Positions 8,792-17,745 of a stretch of DNA of 64,000 bases are shown here, piece by piece. The notes under the pieces are model-generated. The model saw only the letters and a program-made list of their open reading frames with translations. It did not search any database and was not told the DNA's origin. A program made the translations under genes and the position numbers. The stretch comes from CAKRJP01 sp963658085 (GTDB taxonomy: Bacteria; Bacillota; Clostridia; Lachnospirales; Lachnospiraceae), in NCBI GenBank assembly GCA_963658085.1, contig CAVKOU010000004.1, forward strand, positions 40,239 through 104,238. The letters run 5' to 3'. The stretch's first letter is position 1, and each line of letters opens with the position of its first letter.

Positions 8792-10081
8792 ATGTTCATG
8801 ATGAAAGGTAGTATCTTAGGATATGATCTAAATGAAAAAAGCTGTCAGATCAGTTACTATGATGAATCCAAGGATGAACCGGAAACCATGGAGACTGCCG
8901 TGGACAATTATCAGATCCCGGTGCTTTTAGGTTTTTATAAAGAACACTGGGTATATGGAAGGGAAGCCAAACGGCTTCTGGGAATCGGCGAAGGAGAGAT
9001 TCTTACAGACCTGTTCCAAAAGGCTTTTCATAGAGAAAAGGTGAAGATCGGAGAAAAAATTCACGACGGTGTTTGGCTTTTGTCGAAATTTATTCAGATG
9101 ACTTTGAGAGATTTTAAAGAGATCAGTTATCTGACCTTCTCGGTTCCGGAGACCAATATTGATATGTCCAATATGCTTAAGGGAATCGGTCAATATTTAG
9201 GAGTTCCAAAAAATCATGTATTCGTACAAGATTATAAAGAAAGCTTTTGCCACTATATGTTTTATCAGCCCAAGGAACTTTGGCAGTACGAGTCTGCTAT
9301 GTTTTACTGCGATGCCAATGAAATTCGGGCATTTATGTTACGAAGGCTGAATGTGGCCGGCGGGAAAGTCGGCGAATCTTTTGTCACGGTAGATGAGGTG
9401 GCAAATGCCCAGATGGAGGAGCTAGAAGCTCTGTCGCCGGTAATGAACGTTGACAAGGCCAAGGATGCAGATTCCCAGTTTAAGTCCTTTATCGAAAATG
9501 TTTTTGATAAAAAAGTAGTCTCTTCGGTATATCTTACGGGAGAGGGATTTGAGAATAATTGGTATCCCAATTCTTTGAAGGTTTTATGCAACGGAAGAAG
9601 AGCATTTTTGGGAAACAATCTTTATAGTAAGGGAGCCTGCTATACGGCTATTCGAAAGAGCATGGAATTCTCAGAGGGGCCGACCTACTTAGATGAGACG
9701 ACTCTGACAGAACAGATTTGCCTTAGAATGCGAGTTAATGGACAGGAAAGCTGGTTCCCGGTGGTATCCTGGGGAGCTCGTTGGTATGAAGCGGACAATT
9801 CCTGGGAAGTGATTTTAGAAGATGCATCGGACATTGAAATTCATATCGAGAGTCTTACCGGAGAGGATCTTCGGGTGGAGACAGTTTCTCTTGAGGGACT
9901 TCCGGAGCGAAAAGATTATTCCCTTCGTATTTTGATCGAAGTTATTTTCCTTGATGAAAAGACCTGCAAACTGGTATTTCGAGATGTGGGATTTGGAGAA
10001 TTTCATCCGGCATCGAATTTCAGAGTGGAGAAGGAGATACATTTAGGAGGCATAAATGGGCAGTTTAATTCTATGTCATAG
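8792..10081 (+). CDS. DUF5716 family protein, degenerate Hsp70/actin-like fold
   Basis: A 429-residue protein of unknown function. Its layout follows Hsp70. A phosphate-1-like strand near the N-terminus reads GSILGYDLNEKSCQISYY. Next come IPVLLGF with WVYGREAKRL, a strand LTFSVPETN, then GVPKNHVFVQDYKESFCHYMF where Hsp70 has its EP-A-A-A segment. Asp174 in AMFYCDANEIRAFML sits at the phosphate-2 position but lacks the usual GGGT. VYLTGEGFENNW near residue 250 is at the adenosine motif. Residues from about 310 look like a beta-rich substrate-binding domain. ATP binding may be weak or lost. AAGGAG precedes the start. The gene overlaps the next one by 26 bp. Fold assignment is inference from pattern order. 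Confidence 0.8.
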   Translation: MFMMKGSILGYDLNEKSCQISYYDESKDEPETMETAVDNYQIPVLLGFYKEHWVYGREAKRLLGIGEGEILTDLFQKAFHREKVKIGEKIHDGVWLLSKFIQMTLRDFKEISYLTFSVPETNIDMSNMLKGIGQYLGVPKNHVFVQDYKESFCHYMFYQPKELWQYESAMFYCDANEIRAFMLRRLNVAGGKVGESFVTVDEVANAQMEELEALSPVMNVDKAKDADSQFKSFIENVFDKKVVSSVYLTGEGFENNWYPNSLKVLCNGRRAFLGNNLYSKGACYTAIRKSMEFSEGPTYLDETTLTEQICLRMRVNGQESWFPVVSWGARWYEADNSWEVILEDASDIEIHIESLTGEDLRVETVSLEGLPERKDYSLRILIEVIFLDEKTCKLVFRDVGFGEFHPASNFRVEKEIHLGGINGQFNSMS

Positions 10082-10826
10082 AAAGCGGGCGGGACAGCCT
10101 TATGAAATATCCAGAGTTCATATTCGGATCTATACCATAGAGGAACTTTGTTATTATATTTGCAATAATCTCTATTTGGTGGATTATACTATTGTGAACC
10201 GTCAGCTATGTGACTGGATCCGGGATGAACTGGAACTTAAAAATTTGTCGAAGCATTTAAGAGAATCCTTGAATCAGAACTGTTCTACAGAGCAGTTTAT
10301 TATTCAGATTTTGCGGGAATCCAATATTTACTCCACAGTAGAGATCCACAAGATCCAGGGAATCTTAGATCGTTTGCAAAACCAAAAGGAAGTGGAACGA
10401 AAAAAATATAAGGCGGATAGTCTCCAGGAAAGCGGAGAGTTTGAATCTGCGATTTTGGTTTACCAGTCCATCTTAAATGGGGACTGGGACGAAACAGTGA
10501 AAGATACCTTTTATGGTCATGTTTATGCATGCCTAGGAACGGCATACGGGCATTTGTTTTTGTACCAGCAGGCGGCAGCCGCCTATGAAAAGGCTTATGA
10601 AATCTGCAAAGAAGAGGAGATTTTAAAAGCTTATTTATATGCATGTATGAAAGGATATCCACCGGAGAAATATGTAAAAATGTTATCCGGAAATACTGCC
10701 TTTTTAACCATGGATGGTGTGATCAAAGGAGAGATTAAACAGGCAAAGGCAGAGGTGGATCCGGATCTTCCGGAGACTGCGTTTGAAAAATGGAAGGTAG
10801 ATTATAGAAGGATTGGGAAAAAATAA
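10056..10826 (+). CDS. tetratricopeptide-repeat protein of the DUF5716/5717 operon
   Basis: A 256-residue, probably cytosolic protein of unknown function. The C-terminal half contains TPR-like helical pairs: ADSLQESGEFESAILVYQSIL (about residues 120-140), ACLGTAYGHLFLYQQAAAAYEKAYEI (about 165-190) and a further helix pair. The N-terminal 110 residues are helical (IYTIEELCYYICNNLYLVD) and not recognised. The ATG at 10056 has GGAGG 5 bases upstream, inside the end of the DUF5716 gene, with a 26-bp overlap that suggests translational coupling. TPR proteins commonly bind chaperones, which fits the Hsp70-like neighbour, but that partnership is inferred only. Confidence 0.85.
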   Translation: MGSLILCHRKRAGQPYEISRVHIRIYTIEELCYYICNNLYLVDYTIVNRQLCDWIRDELELKNLSKHLRESLNQNCSTEQFIIQILRESNIYSTVEIHKIQGILDRLQNQKEVERKKYKADSLQESGEFESAILVYQSILNGDWDETVKDTFYGHVYACLGTAYGHLFLYQQAAAAYEKAYEICKEEEILKAYLYACMKGYPPEKYVKMLSGNTAFLTMDGVIKGEIKQAKAEVDPDLPETAFEKWKVDYRRIGKK

Positions 10827-10832
10827 TAGAGA

Positions 10833-10861
10833 TTGTTTTTTTGAAACCCTTATATTATACT
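10833..10861 (+). promoter_or_regulatory. sigma-A promoter of purF
   Basis: TTGTTT at 10833-10838, a 17-bp spacer and TATACT at 10856-10861, 32 bases before the purF start. There is no room for a purine riboswitch between it and the gene. Confidence 0.6.
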
Positions 10862-10893
10862 GTTGAACAGACAAGAGTTAAAGGAGTGCACAC

Positions 10894-12321
10894 ATGAGTG
10901 AATTTGATAAGTTAACAACAGGTCTTGGTGAAGAATGTGGTGTCTTTGGAGCTTATGATATGGATGGAGGCGATGTGGCCTCTTCTGTATATTATGGGCT
11001 CTTTGCTTTGCAGCACAGAGGACAGGAAAGCTGCGGTATTGCAGTAACGGATACCTATGGCGAGAGAAAAATGCGTTCGAAGAAAGGTCTTGGTCTTGTA
11101 AATGAGGTCTTTGATGAAGAAAATTTGGAAGCATTAAAGGGAAACCTGGGAATTGGACATGTTCGTTATTCTACAGCAGGTGCCAGCAATGCACAGAATG
11201 CTATGCCGCTTGTTATCAACTATGTAAAGGGTATTTTGGGATTGGCCCACAATGGTAATCTTACCAATGCAGTGGAGCTTCGTAAGGAATTAGAGTATAC
11301 AGGAGCAATTTTTCAGACCACCATTGATTCTGAGGTGATTGCTTATCATATCGCAAGAGAACGTTTGAATACGGCTAATGTTGAGGAAGCGGTAAGAAAC
11401 GCTATGAAGAAGATTAAAGGAGCTTATGCCCTTGTAATTTCTTCTCCACGTAAGCTGATCGGAGCCAGAGATCCTTGGGGACTAAAGCCTCTTTGCATCG
11501 GTAAGAGAGATAATACTTACTTCCTGGCATCAGAAAGCTGTGCGATTGCAGCTGTAGATGGTGAATTCGTTCGTGATGTGCTTCCGGGAGAAATCGTAAG
11601 CTTTACAAAGCATGGCATTAAGTCTGATACTTCCATGATGATCGATCCGGCAAAGCAGGCAAGATGTATTTTTGAATATATCTACTTTGCGCGTAAGGAT
11701 AGTATTATCGACGACGTCAATGTTTATCAGTCCAGAATTATTGCAGGAAAGGCATTGGCAGAATCCTATCCGGTGGATGCAGACTTGGTAGTTGGTGTTC
11801 CGGATTCCGGTCTGGTAGCTGCTATGGGATATTCCCAGCATACCGGTATTCCTTATGGAATGGCTTTCCATAAGAATGGTTATGTAGGAAGAACCTTCAT
11901 TAAGCCGAAGCAGAGCCAGAGAGAAAGCAGTGTTAAGATTAAATTAAATGTCATCAGTGAAGTGGTAAAGGGAAAGAGAATCGTTATGGTAGATGATTCC
12001 ATCGTACGAGGAACTACCTGTGCCAATATTATTAAGATGCTGAAGAAGGCAGGAGCTACTGAAGTTCACGTGCGCATTAGTTCACCGCCGTTTTTATATC
12101 CATGTTATTTCGGTACCGATGTGCCATCTAACGAGCAGCTTATTGCCCATTCTCATACCACAGAGGAGATCAGAGAGATTATCGGAGCAGATTCTCTTGG
12201 ATATATGGAGATTGGAAAGCTTCAGGATATGGTAGGAGATTTGAAATTCTGCGATGCATGCTTTACAGGAAACTATCCGATGGAAGTTCCGGGAGAAGAT
12301 GTTTCTCACGCATTTGATTAA
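10894..12321 (+). CDS. purF: amidophosphoribosyltransferase
   Basis: It catalyses the first committed step of purine synthesis, PRPP plus glutamine to phosphoribosylamine. The 475-residue sequence starts with a short propeptide (MSEFDKLTTGLGEE) before Cys15, the N-terminal nucleophile of the class II glutaminase domain (CGVFGAYD). The PRPP-binding loop is IVMVDDSIVRGTT in the C-terminal half. Cysteines in ARCIFEYIYFA, PCYFGTD and FCDACFTGNY match the 4Fe-4S ligands of the Bacillus-type, oxygen-sensitive enzyme. RBS is AAAGGAG. purB follows 78 bp downstream. Assignment is secure. Confidence 0.97.
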   Translation: MSEFDKLTTGLGEECGVFGAYDMDGGDVASSVYYGLFALQHRGQESCGIAVTDTYGERKMRSKKGLGLVNEVFDEENLEALKGNLGIGHVRYSTAGASNAQNAMPLVINYVKGILGLAHNGNLTNAVELRKELEYTGAIFQTTIDSEVIAYHIARERLNTANVEEAVRNAMKKIKGAYALVISSPRKLIGARDPWGLKPLCIGKRDNTYFLASESCAIAAVDGEFVRDVLPGEIVSFTKHGIKSDTSMMIDPAKQARCIFEYIYFARKDSIIDDVNVYQSRIIAGKALAESYPVDADLVVGVPDSGLVAAMGYSQHTGIPYGMAFHKNGYVGRTFIKPKQSQRESSVKIKLNVISEVVKGKRIVMVDDSIVRGTTCANIIKMLKKAGATEVHVRISSPPFLYPCYFGTDVPSNEQLIAHSHTTEEIREIIGADSLGYMEIGKLQDMVGDLKFCDACFTGNYPMEVPGEDVSHAFD

Positions 12322-12399
12322 TTAGAATATTGTTAATAGATTGATTTTATCTAAAAAATTGATGATCTGATACATAGAAAAGTTTAGGAGGATTTACTC

Positions 12400-13833
12400 A
12401 TGAGTAACGATAGATATCAAAGCCCACTTTCCGAGCGCTATGCCAGCAAAGAGATGCAATATATTTTCTCTCCGGATAAAAAGTTTAGAACCTGGAGAAA
12501 ACTTTGGATTGCTCTTGCTGAGACAGAGAGAGAGCTGGGACTGCCTATTACAGAGGAGCAGATCGCAGAGCTTAAGGAACATGCGGATGATATTAACTAT
12601 GATGTGGCAAAGGCACGTGAGAAGGAAGTGCGTCATGATGTAATGTCTCACGTATATGCCTACGGTGTGCAGTGCCCAAAGGCAAAGGGAATTATCCATT
12701 TGGGGGCAACTTCCTGTTACGTTGGAGACAATACCGATGTGATCTTGATGGCAGAAGCTTTGGATCTTGTAAAGAAAAAATTAGTAAATGTAATTGCAGA
12801 GCTTGCTAAATTTGCAGATGCCAATAAAGCACTTCCAACCTTGGCATTTACCCATTTCCAGCCTGCACAGCCTACTACCGTTGGTAAGCGTGCTACTCTT
12901 TGGATGCAGGAATTTATGATGGATCTTGAGGATCTTAACTATGTAAGAAGTACTCTGAAACTGTTAGGTTCCAAGGGAACTACAGGAACACAGGCAAGTT
13001 TCTTGGAGCTCTTTGACGGAGATCAGGAGACCATTGACAAGATCGATCCGATGATCGCAAATAAGATGGGATTTGAAGCATGCTATCCGGTTTCCGGACA
13101 GACCTACTCCCGTAAGGTAGATACCCGTGTGTTAAATGTTTTAGCGGGAATTGCAGCAAGTGCCCACAAGTTCTCTAACGATATCCGTCTCCTTCAGCAT
13201 TTGAAGGAAGTGGAAGAGCCTTTTGAGAAATCTCAGATTGGATCTTCCGCTATGGCTTATAAGAGAAATCCAATGAGAAGTGAGCGTATCGCATCCCTTT
13301 CTCGTTATGTGATGATCGATGCCTTAAATCCGGCAATTACATCCGCGACCCAGTGGTTTGAGAGAACCTTAGATGATTCTGCAAATAAGCGTCTCAGTGT
13401 TCCGGAAGGATTCTTAGCGATCGATGGAATCCTGGATCTTTGCATGAACGTCGTAGACGGTCTGGTAGTTTATCCAAAGGTTATTGAGAAGCGTCTGATG
13501 TCAGAGCTTCCATTTATGGCTACAGAGAACATTATGATGGATGCGGTTAAGGCCGGCGGAGACAGACAGGAGCTTCACGAGAGAATCCGTGAGCTTTCTA
13601 TGGAAGCAGGAAGAAATGTAAAGGAAAAGGGATTAGACAATAACCTTTTAGAGCTGATTGCAGCTGATCCTGCATTTAACCTTACAGAGGAAGAATTGAA
13701 AAAGACCATGGATCCAGCGAAGTATACAGGAAGAGCCGAGGTTCAGGTTGAAGCTTTCTTAAAGAACAATGTTGCACCGATTTTAGAGGCCAACAAGGAC
13801 GCTTTGGGAATGACTGCTGAGATTAACGTATAA
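12400..13833 (+). CDS. purB: adenylosuccinate lyase
   Basis: It cleaves adenylosuccinate to AMP and SAICAR to AICAR in purine synthesis, releasing fumarate. The 477-residue protein has the fumarase-superfamily signature SSAMAYKRNPMRSE around residues 283-296 (GSSxMxxKxNP) and the LGATSCYVGDNTD segment near residue 104. FTHFQPAQPTT supplies the conserved His region. The start is preceded by AGGAGG. It follows purF and is probably co-transcribed, since no clear promoter or terminator separates them. A hairpin without a T run lies after the stop. Confidence 0.97.
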   Translation: MSNDRYQSPLSERYASKEMQYIFSPDKKFRTWRKLWIALAETERELGLPITEEQIAELKEHADDINYDVAKAREKEVRHDVMSHVYAYGVQCPKAKGIIHLGATSCYVGDNTDVILMAEALDLVKKKLVNVIAELAKFADANKALPTLAFTHFQPAQPTTVGKRATLWMQEFMMDLEDLNYVRSTLKLLGSKGTTGTQASFLELFDGDQETIDKIDPMIANKMGFEACYPVSGQTYSRKVDTRVLNVLAGIAASAHKFSNDIRLLQHLKEVEEPFEKSQIGSSAMAYKRNPMRSERIASLSRYVMIDALNPAITSATQWFERTLDDSANKRLSVPEGFLAIDGILDLCMNVVDGLVVYPKVIEKRLMSELPFMATENIMMDAVKAGGDRQELHERIRELSMEAGRNVKEKGLDNNLLELIAADPAFNLTEEELKKTMDPAKYTGRAEVQVEAFLKNNVAPILEANKDALGMTAEINV

Positions 13834-13853
13834 CAAAGATCCCTTTGGGAATG

Positions 13854-13878
13854 CCCCACATTCTAGAGGAATGTGGGG
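13854..13878 (+). promoter_or_regulatory. hairpin between purB and gltX
   Basis: A perfect 10-bp GC-rich stem (13854-13863 with 13869-13878) and a 5-nt loop, followed by TTAAAAAGG instead of a T tract. It is unlikely to be an efficient intrinsic terminator; partial termination or mRNA 3'-end protection is possible. Confidence 0.6.
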
Positions 13879-13922
13879 TTAAAAAGGTTATAAAATATAT
13901 TTATTTAGGAGATACATAGAAA

Positions 13923-15383
13923 ATGAGTAGAGTAAGAACTAGATTTGCACCAAGTCCTACAGGAAGAATGCATGTAGGAAATTTGAGAACTGCGCTCTAT
14001 GCTTATTTGATTGCTAAGCATGAGGACGGAGATTTCATCCTTCGAATTGAGGATACCGATCAGGAGCGTTATGTAGATGGTGCTCTTGACATTATTTATC
14101 GCACACTGGAAAAAACCGGACTCGTCCATGACGAGGGACCGGATAAAGACGGAGGAGTAGGTCCTTACGTACAGAGCGAACGTAATGCATCTGGTTTGTA
14201 TTTGGAATATGCAAAGCAATTAATTGAGCAGGGAGATGCCTATTATTGCTTCTGTGATAAAGAAAGATTGGACTCTTTAAAGAGTACCGTTTCTGAGGAT
14301 GGTTTGGAAATCCATGTATATGATAAGCATTGCCTTCACCTTAGCAAAGAAGAAGTAGAGGCGAATCTGAAAGCCGGAAAGCCTTATGTTATCCGCTTTA
14401 ACATGCCAACAGAGGGAACTACCACTTTTAACGATGATATTTATGGAGATATTACTGTTCCAAATGAAGAGATGGAAGATTTGATCTTAATCAAATCCGA
14501 TGGATATCCTACTTATAATTTTGCAAATGTAATCGACGATCACTTGATGGGAATTACCCACGTGGTTCGTGGAAATGAGTATTTGTCTTCTGCTCCGAAG
14601 TACAATCGTATTTATGAGGCCTTTGGATGGGACATCCCAACTTATGTACACTGTCCCCTCATCACCGACGAGACTCATAAGAAACTTAGCAAGCGTTGCG
14701 GACATTCTTCCTATGAAGATCTGATCGATCAGGGATTTTTAACAGAGGCAGTAGTAAACTACGTAGCACTTCTTGGATGGTGCCCGACAGACAACCAGGA
14801 AATCTTCTCTTTAGAAGAATTAGTAAAAGCCTTTGATTATCGTCATATGAGCAAATCTCCGGCGGTATTTGATGTAGTAAAGCTTCGTTGGATGAACAGC
14901 GAATATATGAAAGCTATGGATGATGACACCTTCTATGAGATGGCTCTTCCATACATCAAAGAGGTGATCACTAAGGATTACGACCTGAAGAAGATTGCAG
15001 CTATGGTAAAGACAAGAATTGAAGTATTCCCGGATATCAAGGAACATATTGATTTCTTCCAGGAACTACCGGAATACGATACAGCGATGTATTGCCATAA
15101 GAAGATGAAAACAGACGAGGAGAAATCTCTTCAGGTACTTCGAGATGTTCTTCCTCTTTTGGAGAAGCAGGAAGACTTCAGTAATGATGCATTATTTGCA
15201 CTTCTTAAAGAATATGTTTCTGAGAAGGGCTTAAAGGTTGGTTATGTAATGTGGCCGATCCGTACCGCCGTATCAGGAAAGCAGAGTACTCCTGGAGGAG
15301 CTACTGAACTTATGGAGGTTCTTGGAAAAGAAGAGTCTATCTCCCGTATCAAAAAGGGAATCCAGTTGTTGGAAAATGTATAA
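13923..15383 (+). CDS. gltX: glutamate--tRNA ligase
   Basis: A class I aminoacyl-tRNA synthetase charging tRNA-Glu (and possibly tRNA-Gln in organisms using the amidotransferase route, a known Firmicute trait). The 486 residues start with RTRFAPSPTGRMHVGNLRTAL, which contains the HIGH-equivalent HVGN, followed by FILRIEDTDQERY. The KMSKS-equivalent KKLSKRCG lies near residue 256. The helical anticodon-binding domain fills the C-terminus. AGGAG is upstream of the ATG. It follows purB after a hairpin and precedes a UvrD-like helicase. Confidence 0.97.
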   Translation: MSRVRTRFAPSPTGRMHVGNLRTALYAYLIAKHEDGDFILRIEDTDQERYVDGALDIIYRTLEKTGLVHDEGPDKDGGVGPYVQSERNASGLYLEYAKQLIEQGDAYYCFCDKERLDSLKSTVSEDGLEIHVYDKHCLHLSKEEVEANLKAGKPYVIRFNMPTEGTTTFNDDIYGDITVPNEEMEDLILIKSDGYPTYNFANVIDDHLMGITHVVRGNEYLSSAPKYNRIYEAFGWDIPTYVHCPLITDETHKKLSKRCGHSSYEDLIDQGFLTEAVVNYVALLGWCPTDNQEIFSLEELVKAFDYRHMSKSPAVFDVVKLRWMNSEYMKAMDDDTFYEMALPYIKEVITKDYDLKKIAAMVKTRIEVFPDIKEHIDFFQELPEYDTAMYCHKKMKTDEEKSLQVLRDVLPLLEKQEDFSNDALFALLKEYVSEKGLKVGYVMWPIRTAVSGKQSTPGGATELMEVLGKEESISRIKKGIQLLENV

Positions 15384-15389
15384 AAAGTA

Positions 15390-15409
15390 TATATAAAGAT
15401 ATATAAAGA
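15390..15409 (+). repeat. 10-bp perfect tandem duplication in the gltX-helicase spacer
   Basis: TATATAAAGA is present twice, head to tail, at 15390-15399 and 15400-15409. Confidence 0.75.
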
Positions 15410-15425
15410 AAGATATGATGTATCT

Positions 15426-17306
15426 ATGAAATATCAATTAAACAGGCAGGGATCTCCAAAAGAGGTTCCTGCAATGTTATCTAAAGAAATCTTAGAAGGC
15501 TTGAACTCCGCCCAGAGGGAAGCAGCCGCTCACAAAGATGGACCCTGCATTGTTCTTGCAGGTCCAGGTTCCGGAAAAACATATACTATTGCCAAAAGAA
15601 TTGAATATTTGATCCGGGTGCAGGGTGTGGATCCGGGAAAAATCCTGGTCATTACCTTTACCAAATATGCAGCCAATGAAATGAAACAACGGTTTCGAAA
15701 GGTTTGCGGGGATGCTGCGTCAGGTGTTACCTGCGGTACATTTCATGGGATTTATTATGGAATTCTAAAATGGGCCTATGGATATGGCACAGAAAACATT
15801 CTTCGGGAAGAAGAAAAATATGGGATTTTACGGGCTGCCTGTGAAGAAGGGATTGACCAGGAAAGCTTAAAGGACCTGTCAGAAGAGATTGGAAATGTAA
15901 AGAACAACGGTTTAAACATAGACCAGTATGTGTCTTTAAAAAATGGAGAAGAAAAGTTCCGGGATATTTATAAAACTTATGAAGCAGAGAAAAATAAGCT
16001 TCATAAGATCGATTTTGAAGATATGCTGATCTTATGTAAGAAGCTTTTTATCGAGCGACCGGATATCTTAAAAAAATGGCAGGAGAAATTCACCTATTTG
16101 CTGGTAGATGAGTTCCAGGATGTGAATCAGATTCAATATGACGTGATCCGAATGCTGGCAAAGCCGGAGAATAATCTCTTTATTGTAGGGGATGACGATC
16201 AGTCTATCTATGGATTTCGTGGGGCGAAACCTGGAATCATGATGGCCTTTAAAGAGGATTATCCGGATGCAAAGCAGGTGCTTTTAAATATCAACTACCG
16301 GTCTGACGCCTATGTAGTGAAGGGAGCCCTTCGGGTCATTTCTCACAATAAAGAGCGGTTCGAAAAGGCCATAGAAGCGAATAAAAAGGCGACAAATGTG
16401 GTACATGTACAGGAAACCTTGAATCCTATGGATGAGAGTAAATATCTTTTGGCGAAGATTCAGGAGCGAATGAAAGCGAAGGTGCCTTTAAAAGATATGG
16501 CAGTTCTCTACCGCACTGCCAGCGATGCCAGAGTATTGTCTGAGGTATTGTCCGAGTACCAGGTTCCTTTCACCATGCGAGATCAGGTGAAAAATATTTA
16601 TGATCATTTCATTGCCATGGACATAAAAAGTTATTTTTCCCTGTCTCAGGGAGACTATCAACGAAAACATTTTCTTCAGATCATCAATCGGCCCAATCGC
16701 TATATAGGAAGAGATGCTCTTTCAGAAAATCCCTTAACCTATGAGAGAATCCGAAATTTCTATTGCGATAAACACTGGATGATGGATCGGATCGATCAAC
16801 TGGAATGGGATATGAAAATGATCAAAGACAAAACGCCCTATGCTGCTATCCAGTATATTCGAAAAAGTATCGGATATGATGAATTTCTCAGGGATTATGC
16901 AGAATATAGGGGACTGGAGTTTTCGGAGTTAAAAGAAGTATTAGAAGAGATCCAGGAATTTTCCAAAGAGTGCAGAACGATTCCAGAATGGTTTGCCCAC
17001 GTAGAGCAGTATACCTTGGAGCTTCAAAAACAAAAGAATAGAGACACAAAGACAGAGGGAATAAACCTCCTTACTATGCATACGGCCAAGGGCCTGGAGT
17101 TTGATACGGTATTTGTTATCAGTTGTCATGAGGGATGTATTCCCTACAAGAAGGCAAAGCTTGCAAAAGAGATCGAAGAGGAGAGACGACTTTTTTATGT
17201 AGCTATGACCAGAGCGAAACACAAACTGATCTTAAGCTATACAAAAGAAAAAGGCGGAAAGGATGTGACTCCCTCCCGCTTTTTACAAGAACTTTTACTC
17301 GTCTAA
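15426..17306 (+). CDS. UvrD/PcrA-type superfamily 1 ATP-dependent DNA helicase
   Basis: A 3'-5' SF1A helicase, probably acting in DNA repair or in removing proteins from DNA. Visible motifs are the Q motif LNSAQREAA, Walker A AGPGSGKTYT, Ia TFTKYAANEM, Walker B LLVDEFQDVN, III VGDDDQSIYGFRGA, IV NYRS, V TMHTAKGLEFDTVFV and VI RRLFYVAMTRAKHKL. At 626 residues it is shorter than PcrA/UvrD (about 720-750) and lacks their C-terminal extension. The first ATG has a weak RBS; an in-frame ATG at 15474, preceded by AGAGG with 8-nt spacing, is an equally good or better start (610 residues). Its end overlaps the convergent DUF1292 gene by 12 bp. Confidence 0.92.
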   Translation: MKYQLNRQGSPKEVPAMLSKEILEGLNSAQREAAAHKDGPCIVLAGPGSGKTYTIAKRIEYLIRVQGVDPGKILVITFTKYAANEMKQRFRKVCGDAASGVTCGTFHGIYYGILKWAYGYGTENILREEEKYGILRAACEEGIDQESLKDLSEEIGNVKNNGLNIDQYVSLKNGEEKFRDIYKTYEAEKNKLHKIDFEDMLILCKKLFIERPDILKKWQEKFTYLLVDEFQDVNQIQYDVIRMLAKPENNLFIVGDDDQSIYGFRGAKPGIMMAFKEDYPDAKQVLLNINYRSDAYVVKGALRVISHNKERFEKAIEANKKATNVVHVQETLNPMDESKYLLAKIQERMKAKVPLKDMAVLYRTASDARVLSEVLSEYQVPFTMRDQVKNIYDHFIAMDIKSYFSLSQGDYQRKHFLQIINRPNRYIGRDALSENPLTYERIRNFYCDKHWMMDRIDQLEWDMKMIKDKTPYAAIQYIRKSIGYDEFLRDYAEYRGLEFSELKEVLEEIQEFSKECRTIPEWFAHVEQYTLELQKQKNRDTKTEGINLLTMHTAKGLEFDTVFVISCHEGCIPYKKAKLAKEIEEERRLFYVAMTRAKHKLILSYTKEKGGKDVTPSRFLQELLLV

Positions 17307-17591
17307 CATTTCATATTCTAAAGTATCGAACCATTCGTCCAATAGATCAGAGGCAATCTCATAATCCTCATCGCTCTCGATCGGATCTAAGGATGGCTCG
17401 CCATTTTCATCTTCGCTGTAGAGGTAGATGAAGATCTGGCTGTCCTCGTTGGCATTGCCTTCCTCATCAATGTCATCTAACGGCATGAGCGCGATGTATT
17501 TTTGCTCCGCAGATTCTAACATGGTAAGAACTAGGCATTCGATAACTTCATCATTGTCTAAGTGTAATTCGACTGTTGTGTACTCGTTCAT
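17295..17591 (-). CDS. DUF1292 family protein
   Basis: A small, very acidic 98-residue protein of the DUF1292 (YrzB-like) family, widespread in Firmicutes with no established function. It has the family's N-terminal beta pattern (VELHLDNDEVIECLVLTMLE, then KYIALMPLD) and a Glu/Asp-rich tail. No signal peptide or membrane segment is present. GGAG lies just upstream of the start on the minus strand. It is transcribed alone, convergent with the helicase gene (12-bp overlap of the 3' ends), and divergent from the sugar-binding lipoprotein gene. A palindrome at 17613-17627 lies in its 5' leader. Confidence 0.88.
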   Translation of the reverse strand: MNEYTTVELHLDNDEVIECLVLTMLESAEQKYIALMPLDDIDEEGNANEDSQIFIYLYSEDENGEPSLDPIESDEDYEIASDLLDEWFDTLEYEMLDE

Positions 17592-17612
17592 ATGGTATAC
17601 TCCTTTTCTTTT

Positions 17613-17627
17613 TACGGTTTAACCGTA
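17613..17627. promoter_or_regulatory. palindrome upstream of the DUF1292 gene
   Basis: TACGGTTTAACCGTA is a perfect inverted repeat with 7-bp arms around one base, 22-36 bases upstream of the DUF1292 start. It could be an operator or a small leader hairpin. Confidence 0.4.
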
Positions 17628-17745
17628 GCATCTGTTGTTAGAGTATCAGAGGGGAACTCAAAATGCAAGAAGAGTTATAGCCAAAATGGTAAAAATAAGG
17701 TAAAATAAAATTTGATTATGTACAAGTGGGAGGAAAATTTTCATT

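Noticed and set aside
10827..10893. Possible purine riboswitch before purF
   Set aside because: Only 67 bases, filled by a promoter and the RBS; no aptamer could fit.
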